A stretch of 51,932 nt of DNA from Weissella muntiaci (GCF_008107635.1 NZ_SDGZ01000026.1:17721-69652), one strand, 5' to 3'; positions 17,514 to 25,746 are shown, numbered from the stretch's first letter. A program made the numbers and translations. The notes: generated by a model from the letters alone, not told the origin.

Positions 17514-18956
17514 ATGGCAGTTAAAAATGAAGGAAGCCAGCATCTTTGGCTTACAATGACGGCGTTGGGATTGTTTACATTTATGTCGACTTTAGATGCA
17601 TCAATCGTCAATATTGCTTTACCGATTATTTCACGGGACTTATCAATCCCAATGAATCAAGCAACTTGGACGGTTGCGATATACTTGATTGTTATTTCTG
17701 GGCTTTTAACGTTCTTTGGTCGTTTAGGCGATCAGGTCGGAAAAATTCGGATCTTCAAATGGGGAACCTATATTTTTACGTTGGGCTCACTTTTTGCCGG
17801 ATTTAATCTTGGGCTACCTTTTTTGCTTTTTGCACGGGTTGTTCAAGCGGTCGGCGCTTCAATGACTATGAGTAATTCGTTTGGAATTACAACAGATTTG
17901 GCACCAACGGCAATGCGCGCAAGGGCGATGTCCTTTATTGCACTTTTTGTATCAATGGGTTCAATCGCTGGACCAGCATTGGGCGGAATTATTCTACAAT
18001 ATTTGCCTTGGTCTTATATCTTTTGGATCAACGTTCCTGTCGGATTGTTAGCGATTTTGGCCGGATCGTATTTCTTTCCAAAGAGTCGCCCACGTATGCA
18101 GCACATTGAGATTGACTGGATTGGATCAGGCTTATTCTTTAGCTTAATCGTTGTGTTCTTCTTAGGTGTTAATCTAGCTCAAATCATTGGCTTTGCGGCA
18201 CCACTGGCTTTGGTGCTTGATGCGGTATCATTGGCCTTACTTGTAGCCTTTATTAGTTGGGAACGGCGTGTGTCAGAACCATTATTGGATTTATCGATAT
18301 TTAAGACATCTTTGTTCACACTTTCGTTGATTGCCTCCGTGTTGGTCTTTACAACGAACTTCTTTTCGAATGTGCTGTTGCCGTTTTATCTAGAGAATTT
18401 ACGAGGCTTTTCGACTGGTAAGTCTGGACTTTATATGATGACGATTCCGGTTGCAATGTTAATTGGTGCACCAATTGCTGGAATTGTAGCGGATAAATTT
18501 GATCGAGAATATGTGACCTTGGTTGCACTAAGTGGACTTGTTGTTGCAATGTTTGGCTGGCGAGCTGTTGTTGGTGATTCACCAATGGTGTTTGTAGTCT
18601 TGATGATGGCTTTGGCTGGACTAGGAACTGCATTCTTCCAAACTCCTAATAACGCTTTAATTATGACGGCGGCACCGCAAAGTCAGCTCGGAGTTGCTGG
18701 GGCTTTGAATGCGTTGGCCCGTAACTTGGGGATGATTATTGGTACCTCAGCGGTGACGACGGCCTTGTACTTATCAATGAGTAACACGTTAGGTCATAAT
18801 GTTGTATCTTATCCGGTGGGGCATGATGCGGTCTTCGTTGATGGAATGCATACGGCCTTTACTTTAGGTGCAGTGCTCGTGTTAGTTGCATGGGGAATTA
18901 CTTTTGTTCGAGTATTAATGCGAATTAAGGCAAAACAATCAGAGAAAAAAGCATAG
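17514..18956 (+). CDS. MFS drug:H+ antiporter, DHA2 (EmrB/QacA) family
   Basis: 480 residues with about 14 predicted membrane helices. Diagnostic points are STLDASIVNIALPIISRDL in helix 1, motif A GRLGDQVGKIRIF after helix 2 and motif C GPALGGIILQYLPW in helix 5, followed by SYIFWINVPVGL. Such proteins export drugs or other amphiphiles using the proton gradient. The ATG at 17514 is chosen for the GGGAGGG 10 bases upstream; earlier in-frame codons back to 17394 lie in the promoter region. No regulator gene adjoins it, and the substrate cannot be predicted. Its stop lies two bases before the -35 of the following RNA gene candidate. Confidence 0.93.
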   Translation: MAVKNEGSQHLWLTMTALGLFTFMSTLDASIVNIALPIISRDLSIPMNQATWTVAIYLIVISGLLTFFGRLGDQVGKIRIFKWGTYIFTLGSLFAGFNLGLPFLLFARVVQAVGASMTMSNSFGITTDLAPTAMRARAMSFIALFVSMGSIAGPALGGIILQYLPWSYIFWINVPVGLLAILAGSYFFPKSRPRMQHIEIDWIGSGLFFSLIVVFFLGVNLAQIIGFAAPLALVLDAVSLALLVAFISWERRVSEPLLDLSIFKTSLFTLSLIASVLVFTTNFFSNVLLPFYLENLRGFSTGKSGLYMMTIPVAMLIGAPIAGIVADKFDREYVTLVALSGLVVAMFGWRAVVGDSPMVFVVLMMALAGLGTAFFQTPNNALIMTAAPQSQLGVAGALNALARNLGMIIGTSAVTTALYLSMSNTLGHNVVSYPVGHDAVFVDGMHTAFTLGAVLVLVAWGITFVRVLMRIKAKQSEKKA

Positions 18957-18958
18957 GC

Positions 18959-18987
18959 TTGTCAGTTATAATGAATGCTGATATAAT
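18959..18987 (+). promoter_or_regulatory. Strong promoter of the ncRNA candidate
   Basis: TTGTCA (18959-18964), exactly 17 bases, TATAAT (18982-18987), placed right after the MFS stop codon. Confidence 0.8.
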
Positions 18988-18993
18988 ATTCCT

Positions 18994-19229
18994 TATGCGA
19001 TGAGTCGAGAGATTTCAATTTATTGAAATTTTATAGCCACCTCTTGTAAACGACCGCATGTCGGAGAGGGCAGTTGGTGTTTGTGGAAATACCGCTGCTG
19101 CAGATGACTACGATAAGGGTAACTTTATTGCTGTATGGTGACTGATGGGCAACCATCACCGGAGCTATTGCCGGTCTTACAATAGCATGCCAAATTAAAA
19201 CCGTTAGATCTTTTGATCTAACGGTTTTT
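18994..19229 (+). ncRNA. Structured non-coding RNA of ~235 nt (6S RNA-like or unknown)
   Basis: A near-consensus promoter and a near-perfect terminator enclose a sequence with no plausible ORF on the plus strand but many stems: ATTTCAAT/ATTGAAAT (from ~19011), CCTCT/AGAGG enclosing CGAC/GTCG (19044-19073), GATGG-GCAA-CCATC with a GNRA-type loop (19143-19156), and GCTATTG (19164-19170) / CAATAGC (19179-19185). Length, isolation and strong expression signals would suit 6S RNA, but I cannot establish the closing stem and open bubble expected of it. It lacks the hallmark segments of tmRNA, RNase P, SRP RNA, T-box and the common riboswitches. The next gene starts more than 200 bases later, beyond the terminator, so a cis role is less likely. 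Confidence 0.6.
19197..19229 (+). terminator. Terminator of the ncRNA candidate
   Basis: Perfect stem AAAACCGTTAGATC (19197-19210) / GATCTAACGGTTTT (19215-19228) with TTTT loop and T tract; the A tract on the left could also serve minus-strand transcription. Confidence 0.92.
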
Positions 19230-19444
19230 CTTATTTTGTGGATAATGAATGATATTACCATCATTTAGATATGATCTTGTTTCGAGAGTAAATGAGAATA
19301 TGGAAGTCGATATCTAATGTTAATGAGATTAATCATATACTATTTACGGCGAATTTCGAGATTATAAAAATAACTATATCATTTTTCTTTCCTGTGGTTT
19401 ATAATTACTATTGTAATAAATTATATATAGAGAGAGTACGCGAA

Positions 19445-19615
19445 ATGGAAAAATTAATTCAGATTCGTATTGAAGACGATGTAAAGAAGCGTGTTGATGA
19501 TGTTTTTCGTAGCGAAGGGCTATCATCGCAACAGGCAGTGAAGATGTTTTTGACGCAAGTTGCAAACACAGGACATTCGCCATTTGAAGGTATGTTTGGC
19601 CCTCGCAGTAAATAA
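19445..19615 (+). CDS. Small RelB/DinJ-like ribbon-helix-helix protein, apparently without toxin
   Basis: 56 residues. EKLIQIRIEDDVKKRVDDVF followed by SEGLSSQQAVKMFLTQV is the strand-helix-helix pattern of RelB/DinJ antitoxins and related DNA binders. The remaining ~14 residues (HSPFEGMFGPRSK) are too short for the usual toxin-binding tail. AGAGAG upstream of ATG 19445 acts as ribosome binding site; AT-rich sequence with TATAAT-like words precedes it. A terminator follows at 19710 and no toxin-like frame lies on either side. It may be a truncated or orphan antitoxin, or a free-standing regulator. Confidence 0.7.
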   Translation: MEKLIQIRIEDDVKKRVDDVFRSEGLSSQQAVKMFLTQVANTGHSPFEGMFGPRSK

Positions 19616-19709
19616 AAATTAACTGGTGGGTTTTGATTTTGAATGTGAAATTAGGCAATTCAAGTCGCGACTTGAATGAATGTTGATGAGCGATTATATT
19701 TTAAGTTTT

Positions 19710-19745
19710 AGGTCTTTTCATTATAATAATGAGAAGACCTTTTTT
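19710..19745 (+). terminator. Terminator after the RelB-like gene
   Basis: AGGTCTTTTCATTAT pairs with ATGAGAAGACCT (19729-19740) with one mismatch, then a T tract. Confidence 0.85.
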
Positions 19746-19764
19746 ATTTTGAAATTAAATGGCT

Positions 19765-19793
19765 TTCAAAGCCAGTAGGTTCTTTGTTATACT
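19765..19793 (+). promoter_or_regulatory. Probable promoter of the yvlD-like/hprK unit
   Basis: TTCAAA (19765-19770), 17 bases, TATACT (19788-19793). The -35 lies within the small palindrome GGCTTTCAAAGCC. Confidence 0.55.
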
Positions 19794-19825
19794 AAGCGTG
19801 AGCACTAATTGAAAGGGCTTAAAAT

Positions 19826-20200
19826 ATGAAAGAAATAAAATTTAAAAGAATGCACTTTTTACAGCGATTGATTATCAATGCGATTACTTTGTTGGCCTTG
19901 GCTGGCTTTTTCTCGCAAGGACTACATATTGATTCGATATTTACAGCATTTATGGCGGCGTTGATTTTAGGGGTGCTAAATGCGTTGGTTCGCCCGGTAC
20001 TACAGCTTTTGGCGTTGCCATTAACAATCCTGACCTTTGGAATATTTGGCTTGATTGTGAATGGAGCGGTGCTTTGGATGACCGCAGCGCTGGTCGGAAG
20101 TGGTTTTAGATTTGCTTCCTTTGGTTGGGCAGTGTTGATTTCAATTGTTATGTGGTTAGTAAATCTGATTGTATCAAGCTTCCTAGCTCGTAATGATTAA
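19826..20200 (+). CDS. YvlD-type phage-holin-like membrane protein
   Basis: 124 residues, four predicted membrane segments. The middle stretch GVLNALVRPVLQLLALPLTI followed by LTFGIFGLIVNG is diagnostic of the YvlD / holin-superfamily-IV group. Despite the name these are chromosomal housekeeping proteins of unknown function, regularly found just upstream of hprK in lactic acid bacteria and bacilli, as here (30 bases). Probably co-transcribed with hprK from the promoter at 19765. Confidence 0.85.
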   Translation: MKEIKFKRMHFLQRLIINAITLLALAGFFSQGLHIDSIFTAFMAALILGVLNALVRPVLQLLALPLTILTFGIFGLIVNGAVLWMTAALVGSGFRFASFGWAVLISIVMWLVNLIVSSFLARND

Positions 20201-20230
20201 CTTCGAAATTCAATAAGAAGGAAAGAACAT

Positions 20231-21172
20231 ATGGCAAATTCAGTGATTACGGTACGTGATTTATTGGCGCGTACGCATCTTGACCTGTTAACGGGTGCGG
20301 AGTATTTGGACCGCCCAATTGTGACGCCTGATATTTCACGACCCGGTTTAGAGATGACAGGATATTTTAACTATTATGCTGGAGAACGAGTTCAGCTTTT
20401 GGGAATTACGGAAACGTCATTCATGGAGCGAATGAACCATGATGAATTGTTGATGGTTGCAAGAAAGATGATGACAGATCGTACACCTGTGATTGTGGTC
20501 TCAACTGGACGTAAATTAAAGCAAGAATTTATGGATGTTGCAGCTGAAGCGCACATTCCGGTTTTGACAACCGAATTAACTTCATCACGAATCCTTTCAA
20601 ATATGACCTATTTCTTGGGTGGAGCCTTAGCCGAACGTGAGTCGGTCCACGGTGTACTAGTTGATATCTTTGGTTTGGGAGTCTTGATTACGGGTGACTC
20701 AGGCGTTGGAAAGTCTGAAACGGCATTAGAATTGATTCAGAGAGGTCACCGACTAATTGCTGATGATCGTGTGGACATTTATGCGCAGGATGAGGAACAT
20801 TTGGTTGGGGAGGCTCCTGCAATTTTACGGAACTTAATGGAGTTGCGTGGTGTTGGAATCATTGATGTTTTGAATTTATTTGGTGCTGGGGCTGTTCGTT
20901 CCCATGCGACAGTATCTTTTAATTTACACTTGCAAAAGTGGGAGGACGGGCAGCAAATTGATCGATTGGGTAATGGTGAAGACGCATTAAATATTAATAA
21001 CGTCGCATTACCACGTTTGGTACTGCCCGTACAAAGTGGACGGAATTTGGCGGTGTTGATCGAGACAGCTGCTAAAAATTTCCGAGCTAAGAAGATGGGT
21101 TTTGATGCAACTGAGACCTTCAACAAGAACTTAAATTCGTTAATTGCGGAGAATTCGGCAGAGGCTAAATAG
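20231..21172 (+). CDS. hprK: HPr kinase/phosphorylase
   Basis: 313 residues. The N-terminal domain spans ~1-130. The catalytic domain has His140 in VHGVLVDI, Walker A GDSGVGKSE (155-163, Lys161) and the HPrK/P family signature ELRGVGIIDVLNLFGAGAVR. The enzyme phosphorylates Ser46 of HPr when glycolytic intermediates are high and removes the phosphate when they are low; P-Ser-HPr then acts with CcpA on cre sites. GGAAAG precedes the ATG. Downstream comes gpsA without the lgt gene often found between them in lactobacilli. Confidence 0.97.
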   Translation: MANSVITVRDLLARTHLDLLTGAEYLDRPIVTPDISRPGLEMTGYFNYYAGERVQLLGITETSFMERMNHDELLMVARKMMTDRTPVIVVSTGRKLKQEFMDVAAEAHIPVLTTELTSSRILSNMTYFLGGALAERESVHGVLVDIFGLGVLITGDSGVGKSETALELIQRGHRLIADDRVDIYAQDEEHLVGEAPAILRNLMELRGVGIIDVLNLFGAGAVRSHATVSFNLHLQKWEDGQQIDRLGNGEDALNINNVALPRLVLPVQSGRNLAVLIETAAKNFRAKKMGFDATETFNKNLNSLIAENSAEAK

Positions 21173-21304
21173 TCCTTTTAATGAGATCTTCAAGATGGGT
21201 TTAGGCGGTCTATTTAAGAATGTCGTTATTAAATAGAAGATATGGTAATATATTTATATTGTTAGATTCCAAACTATCTTACAATTTGAAACGGAGAATA
21301 TGCT

Positions 21305-22324
21305 GTGAAAAAAGAAGTTATTGCAGTGTTGGGGGCTGGTTCTTGGGGAACCGCATTAGCACATGTAGCAGCTGAAAATGGACATGACGTTCGTTTATGG
21401 ACATATAAACCAGCTCAAGTTAACGAAATTAACAATGAGCATCTTAATCGTGCTTACCTTGGTGAAGTAGCAATTGACCCAAACGTCGTTGCAACTGCTG
21501 ATATGCAAGTAGCTGTGAAAGATGCCACGATTGTTTTAAGTGTTGTACCAACGAAGGCAACTCGTGAAGTTGCTCATCAATTGGCAGGCGTGCTAGATAC
21601 GCTTGATCAAAAGGTGACGTTGGTGGCGGCAACCAAAGGAATTGAGCCAGATACCTACAAACGTCCTTCGGAGATGTTAACCGAAGAGGTAGCACCAAAG
21701 AATCGACGCGGAGTTGGAATTATCGCGGGTCCATCACATGCTGAAGGTGTGATCAAGCATGACCCAACATTGGTAACAATGGTATCAGAGAATATTCAGA
21801 TTGCTGAACAAATGCAAGCTGCCTTTTCAAATCAGTTTTTCCGAGCTTATACGAATACCGATTTGGTTGGTTCGGAGTTTGGTGGAGCCCTTAAAAATGT
21901 GATTGCAATTGGCGCTGGAGCGATTGATGCTCTGGGGTATGATGCAAATGCAAAGGCAGCTCTCTTTACCCGAGGTCTCGCTGAGATTAGTCGATTAGGC
22001 CAAGCGTTTGGTGCAAATCCAATTACTTTCATGGGCTTAGCTGGTGTAGGTGATTTGTTTGTAACAGCGACTTCGGTGCATTCGCGTAATTTCCGAGCGG
22101 GTGTTCAGCTTGGTAAAGGTAAAAGTGTTGCCGAGGTGATTGCTGACATGGGAATGGTGATCGAAGGGATTTCAACCACTAAGGTGGTGCATGAACTTGG
22201 TCAATTAAAGCATGTACCAATGCCAATTACCGATGCAATTTATGATGTTTTATATGAAGGTAAGAATACTAAGGAAGTAGTTACGGCCTTGATGGATCGT
22301 GAACTACAGCAAGAAGGGAAATAA
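21305..22324 (+). CDS. gpsA: NAD(P)-dependent glycerol-3-phosphate dehydrogenase
   Basis: 339 residues, starting at GTG 21305 with GGAG upstream. The dinucleotide fold opens with VLGAGSWGTALA, followed by AATKGIE, the catalytic Lys in GGALKNVIAIGAGAIDALGY, and the conserved SRNFRAG with EGISTTK near the end. It makes sn-glycerol-3-phosphate from dihydroxyacetone phosphate for phospholipids and for the lipoteichoic acid backbone built by the products of the locus at 46-51.5 kb. Seven bases separate it from galU. Confidence 0.96.
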   Translation: MKKEVIAVLGAGSWGTALAHVAAENGHDVRLWTYKPAQVNEINNEHLNRAYLGEVAIDPNVVATADMQVAVKDATIVLSVVPTKATREVAHQLAGVLDTLDQKVTLVAATKGIEPDTYKRPSEMLTEEVAPKNRRGVGIIAGPSHAEGVIKHDPTLVTMVSENIQIAEQMQAAFSNQFFRAYTNTDLVGSEFGGALKNVIAIGAGAIDALGYDANAKAALFTRGLAEISRLGQAFGANPITFMGLAGVGDLFVTATSVHSRNFRAGVQLGKGKSVAEVIADMGMVIEGISTTKVVHELGQLKHVPMPITDAIYDVLYEGKNTKEVVTALMDRELQQEGK

Positions 22325-22330
22325 ATAACC

Positions 22331-23206
22331 ATGAAACCAGTACGTAAAGCCATTATTCCAGCCGCAGGATTGGGAACGCGTTTTCTACCAGCAACAAAGG
22401 CTTTGGCAAAAGAGATGTTGCCAATTGTTGATAAGCCAACGATTCAATTTATCATAGAAGAAGCACTTGCTTCAGGAATTGAAGACATTGTGATTGTTGA
22501 TGGTAAGTCGAAGCGCTCAATCGAGGATCACTTCGATTCAAATCCTGAGTTGGAGAATAACTTGCGCGACAAGGGAAAGGACGAATTGTTGAAGATTGTT
22601 GAAGAGACAACTGACATTAATTTGTACTTTATCCGACAATCACATCCACGTGGGTTGGGTGATGCCGTCTTGACTGCAAAGTCATTTATTGGTGACGAGC
22701 CATTCGTGGTAATGCTTGGTGATGATTTGATGACTGATGATGTTCCGTTGACTAAGCAGTTGATTGAGCGTTATGAGAAGACTGGTGAGTCAACTTTGGC
22801 AGTCATGGAAGTTCCGCACGAACAAGTTTCCGAATATGGCGTTATTGCACCTGAAATGGAACTTGAAGATGGTTTGTATCAAGTAAACTCATTCGTTGAG
22901 AAGCCCAAGCCAGAGGATGCGCCTTCTAACTTGGCAATTATCGGACGATACTTGCTAACACCAGAAATCTTTGAAGAGTTGGAAAATACAGAACCTGGTA
23001 AGGGTAATGAGATTCAACTTACGGATGCAATCGACACTTTGAACAAGCGCCAACATGTTTATGCGCATAACTTCAAAGGACGTCGTTTTGACATTGGCTC
23101 AAAAATCGGTTTCTTGACTACAAATATTGAATTTGGTTTGCAACACCCGCAGACCAAGGATCAATTGAAGGCTTATTTGAAAGATTTAGCAGATAAGTTG
23201 GATTAA
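22331..23206 (+). CDS. galU: UTP-glucose-1-phosphate uridylyltransferase
   Basis: 291 residues. The nucleotidyltransferase signature [20 protein letters not shown] with MLPIVDKP lies near the N-terminus; [10 protein letters not shown] binds metal and nucleotide, followed by VNSFVEKPK and [11 protein letters not shown]. It makes UDP-glucose, the donor for glycolipid anchors, exopolysaccharide and galactose use. It is the natural donor supplier for LafA encoded at 46 kb. Co-transcribed with gpsA; a terminator follows. Confidence 0.97.
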   Translation: MKPVRKAIIPAAGLGTRFLPATKALAKEMLPIVDKPTIQFIIEEALASGIEDIVIVDGKSKRSIEDHFDSNPELENNLRDKGKDELLKIVEETTDINLYFIRQSHPRGLGDAVLTAKSFIGDEPFVVMLGDDLMTDDVPLTKQLIERYEKTGESTLAVMEVPHEQVSEYGVIAPEMELEDGLYQVNSFVEKPKPEDAPSNLAIIGRYLLTPEIFEELENTEPGKGNEIQLTDAIDTLNKRQHVYAHNFKGRRFDIGSKIGFLTTNIEFGLQHPQTKDQLKAYLKDLADKLD

Positions 23207-23220
23207 AACGGTTAATCTTT

Positions 23221-23258
23221 AAAACGGATGGCAGTAGTTTTACTGGCATCCGTTTTTT
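23221..23258 (+). terminator. gpsA-galU terminator
   Basis: AACGGATG / CATCCGTT outer stem with an inner CAGTA/TACTG pairing and a T tract. Confidence 0.85.
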
Positions 23259-23358
23259 GATAGTAATTTTGATTATTATGGCGACTGCAACGTTCGGACG
23301 GTGAAAATTCCGGTACTGGTAAAAAAAGACTTTTCCGAGTAGAATAACTATATTATAA

Positions 23359-23373
23359 CTAACAAATTGTTAG
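23359..23373 (+). promoter_or_regulatory. Palindrome in the trxB promoter region
   Basis: CTAACAAATTGTTAG: 7-base arms around one A. It starts a few bases after a TATTATAAC -10-like word, with a weak TTTTCC -35 17 bases upstream, and 24 bases before the trxB ATG. Operator position; protein unknown. Confidence 0.45.
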
Positions 23374-23396
23374 CAGTTACGTGGAGGTGACCATTT

Positions 23397-24338
23397 ATGA
23401 AACACTACGATACAATTATTATTGGCGCAGGACCTGGTGGGATGACGGCGGCAACTTATACTTCACGGGCAAACATGTCTGTATTAATGATTGACCGTGG
23501 AATCTACGGTGGTCAAATGAATAACACGGCAGAAATCGAGAATTATCCTGGTTTTGACTTGGTACTTGGGCCAGATTTGTCTGAAAAAATGTATGCATCC
23601 GCAACTAAGTTTGGGGCAGAATATGCTTTTGGAACGGTGACACATGTTGAGGCACTTGAAAACGGGACATGGCATGTTGTAACTGACATGGATGAATATG
23701 AAAGTAACTCAGTCATTGTTGCGACAGGGGCAGCTTATAAAGAACTTGGAGTGCCAGGTGAGAAGGCTTTGTTGGGACGCGGTGTCTCTTACTGTGCGGT
23801 TTGTGATGGTGGGTTCTTCCGCGGTCAAGAAGTCGTAGTAGTAGGCGGCGGTGACTCAGCGATTGAAGAAGCAACCTATCTAGCAGGAATTGTAGATCAT
23901 GTGACAGTGATTCATCGGCGTGATACTTTAAGAGCTCAGAAAATTCTACAAGACCGGGCCTTTGCAAATGAGAAGATTGATTTCGTTTGGAATACGGTTG
24001 TGGAAGAAATTGTAGATGCAGACAACAAGGTTGCCGGAGTCAATGTAGTTGACATGGTAACAAATGAAAAGAAGTTTATACCAGCAGCCGGAGTCTTTAT
24101 TTATGTTGGTGTGTTACCTGTTTCTGAGCCGTTTACAGATTTGGGAGTAACTGATCAAGCTGGCTGGGTTATCACGGATGATGGAATGCGGACGAATAGA
24201 CCTGGTTTATTCGCGATTGGAGATATTCGTGATAAGGCATTACGGCAAATCACAACTGCAGTCGGTGATGGTGCAATCGCCGGGCAGAATGCCTTTGCTC
24301 ATAATGAAGAAGTAAAAAGCGCCCAATTACAAAACTAA
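23397..24338 (+). CDS. trxB: Thioredoxin-disulfide reductase
   Basis: 313 residues. FAD site IIIGAGPGGMTAA (~7-19), redox-active Cys133 and Cys136 in SYCAVCDGGFF, NADPH site VVGGGDSAIEEATYL, and the second FAD motif AIGDIRDKALRQITTAVGDG. It reduces thioredoxin with NADPH in the cytoplasm and underlies thiol-redox balance in a catalase-poor, aerotolerant organism. GTGGAGGTG is the ribosome binding site. The KAS III gene follows 31 bases later without a terminator, so the two are probably co-transcribed. Confidence 0.97.
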   Translation: MKHYDTIIIGAGPGGMTAATYTSRANMSVLMIDRGIYGGQMNNTAEIENYPGFDLVLGPDLSEKMYASATKFGAEYAFGTVTHVEALENGTWHVVTDMDEYESNSVIVATGAAYKELGVPGEKALLGRGVSYCAVCDGGFFRGQEVVVVGGGDSAIEEATYLAGIVDHVTVIHRRDTLRAQKILQDRAFANEKIDFVWNTVVEEIVDADNKVAGVNVVDMVTNEKKFIPAAGVFIYVGVLPVSEPFTDLGVTDQAGWVITDDGMRTNRPGLFAIGDIRDKALRQITTAVGDGAIAGQNAFAHNEEVKSAQLQN

Positions 24339-24369
24339 TTTAGATAATTTTCTGTAAAAAGGAGTTTGC

Positions 24370-25341
24370 ATGACACGAGGCAGTAAAATACTCGCATCCG
24401 CCCATTATGTTCCAAACGATGTTATTACAAATGCTGATTTATCAGCAATCATGGATACCAATGATGAATGGATTCAAAAGCATACAGGCATTAAAACACG
24501 GCATATTTCGTTACGAGGTGAAAATACTTCCGACATTGCAACGAAAGCGGCGGAATTAGCCTTGCAAAAGACTGATTTAGCACCCGAAGATTTGGATTTG
24601 ATTATTGTTGCGACCTTTACGCCGGATGGCTTAGCGCCCTCAACAGCTGCGTTAGTTCAGCGTAATTTGGCCGCTGAAGGGGCATGGGCGTATGATATTT
24701 CGACAGCTTGTGCGGGTTTTGTCTTCGCTTTGAGCACTGCTGACAAATTTTTGAAGTCGGGAGCCTATCAAAATGCCCTAGTGATTGCGGCGGAAGTTAA
24801 TTCAAAGATGATGGATTTTACGGATCGGACATCGGCGGTCTTTTTTGGGGATGGAGCGGCTGCTTATGTTTTAACTGCAGCTGGTCAAGGAGAGTTAGTC
24901 GCCGAAGAAATGCATACAATTGGCAATGACCATGTGGTTCGCTCTGGGAAAATTGCACCACTCAAGGAATTGCGGGCTGATAGCTATCCATCAATTGAGG
25001 CCTTTCATCAAGAGGGACGTGAAGTTTTTGATGAGGTTACAACATTGATTCCGACACACATCGAGAACTTTTTAGCACAGCGCGGCTTGAAACCGACAGA
25101 TATTGATTACTTTATTCCGCATCAAGCGAATTTGCGGCTTATTGAAGCGATTGCTACTGCCTTAGATCAACCGATGTCTAAGTTTGCCCAAAATGTTATT
25201 AAATATGGAAATACTTCTTCAGCTGGAATTGCGATTGGGCTCGATGAATATCGCGAAGCACATTCGTTGACTGGAAAACGAATTTTATTGACAGGTTTTG
25301 GGGCTGGGTTTACCTACGGATCAACCTTGCTAGAATTTTAA
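24370..25341 (+). CDS. fabH: 3-oxoacyl-ACP synthase III (FabH-type KAS III)
   Basis: 323 residues. The complete catalytic triad is visible: Cys114 in STACAG, His251 in PHQAN and Asn281 in YGNTSSA. Other family marks are NDEWIQKHTGIKTRHI and the C-terminal GFGAGFTYGS. The usual reaction condenses acetyl-CoA with malonyl-ACP to start fatty acid synthesis. It stands apart from any other fab gene; lactic acid bacteria normally keep fabH in a large fab cluster, so this may be a second copy or one with another acyl substrate. AAAAGGAG is the ribosome binding site. Confidence 0.93.
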   Translation: MTRGSKILASAHYVPNDVITNADLSAIMDTNDEWIQKHTGIKTRHISLRGENTSDIATKAAELALQKTDLAPEDLDLIIVATFTPDGLAPSTAALVQRNLAAEGAWAYDISTACAGFVFALSTADKFLKSGAYQNALVIAAEVNSKMMDFTDRTSAVFFGDGAAAYVLTAAGQGELVAEEMHTIGNDHVVRSGKIAPLKELRADSYPSIEAFHQEGREVFDEVTTLIPTHIENFLAQRGLKPTDIDYFIPHQANLRLIEAIATALDQPMSKFAQNVIKYGNTSSAGIAIGLDEYREAHSLTGKRILLTGFGAGFTYGSTLLEF

Positions 25342-25364
25342 GATGTCAGCGAAAAATAGGTTTT

Positions 25365-25392
25365 TTGATTAGAATCGTGCTAGAATGATACT
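25365..25392 (+). promoter_or_regulatory. Probable promoter of the small gene at 25413
   Basis: TTGATT (25365-25370), 16 bases, GATACT (25387-25392). Confidence 0.45.
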
Positions 25393-25412
25393 TTGTTATT
25401 GGAGGGTTGAAC

Positions 25413-25592
25413 ATGGATTTTAAAGCGCTTTTGGAGCAATTACATGCTGAGGAGATTGATGAATTTCAAGTGACGACGGACACCTATCGTGAATTTTATG
25501 ATGTTTGGCGTGATTACCCTTATCAGAATACGATTCGGGGCATTGCTGACCTTGACGGAGTTGTCACTTATGTTCGTCAAACGGAAAGTTAA
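25413..25592 (+). CDS. Small acidic hypothetical protein
   Basis: 59 residues from ATG 25413, with GGAGGG 6 bases upstream; an in-frame TTG at 25407 is less well placed. The product is acidic and soluble, with no signal or membrane segment: FKALLEQLHAEEIDEFQV suggests an amphipathic helix, then RGIADLDGVVTYV suggests paired strands. Not recognised. It stands between the KAS III gene and the ptsH promoter with no terminator visible on its 3' side. Confidence 0.65.
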   Translation: MDFKALLEQLHAEEIDEFQVTTDTYREFYDVWRDYPYQNTIRGIADLDGVVTYVRQTES

Positions 25593-25626
25593 TTAATTTT
25601 TAGATGATTTGCTTGTGAAAGACAGA

Positions 25627-25665
25627 TGAAAGCGCTTGCGAATGGCTTGCAAACCTGTTAAAATT
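25627..25665 (+). promoter_or_regulatory. ptsHI promoter with overlapping cre site
   Basis: TGAAAGCGCTTGCG (25627-25640) fits the cre consensus except for the last base. TTGCGA (25637-25642), exactly 17 bases, TAAAAT (25660-25665) is the best promoter; a second option is TTGCAA (25647) with a poor -10. The cre overlaps the -35 by four bases. Confidence 0.7.
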
Positions 25666-25746
25666 GTCTCATAGTCAAATTATTGGTTAATATTAAAATT
25701 TGACCTTCAATTACAAATAAAAACAGATCTAAAGGAGATTTTTATC

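Noticed and set aside
19075-19125. Faint T-box resemblance (TGGAAATACCGC) in the ncRNA candidate
   Set aside because: The invariant T-box stretch is interrupted, no specifier stem is seen, and no synthetase or amino-acid gene follows.
19031-19264. Minus-strand open frame across the ncRNA candidate
   Set aside because: It runs antisense through stems and the terminator, lacks a ribosome binding site and has no family resemblance; the promoter and terminator point to plus-strand RNA.
19826-20200. Prophage remnant because of the holin-like protein
   Set aside because: YvlD-type proteins are chromosomal neighbours of hprK; no other phage genes are nearby.
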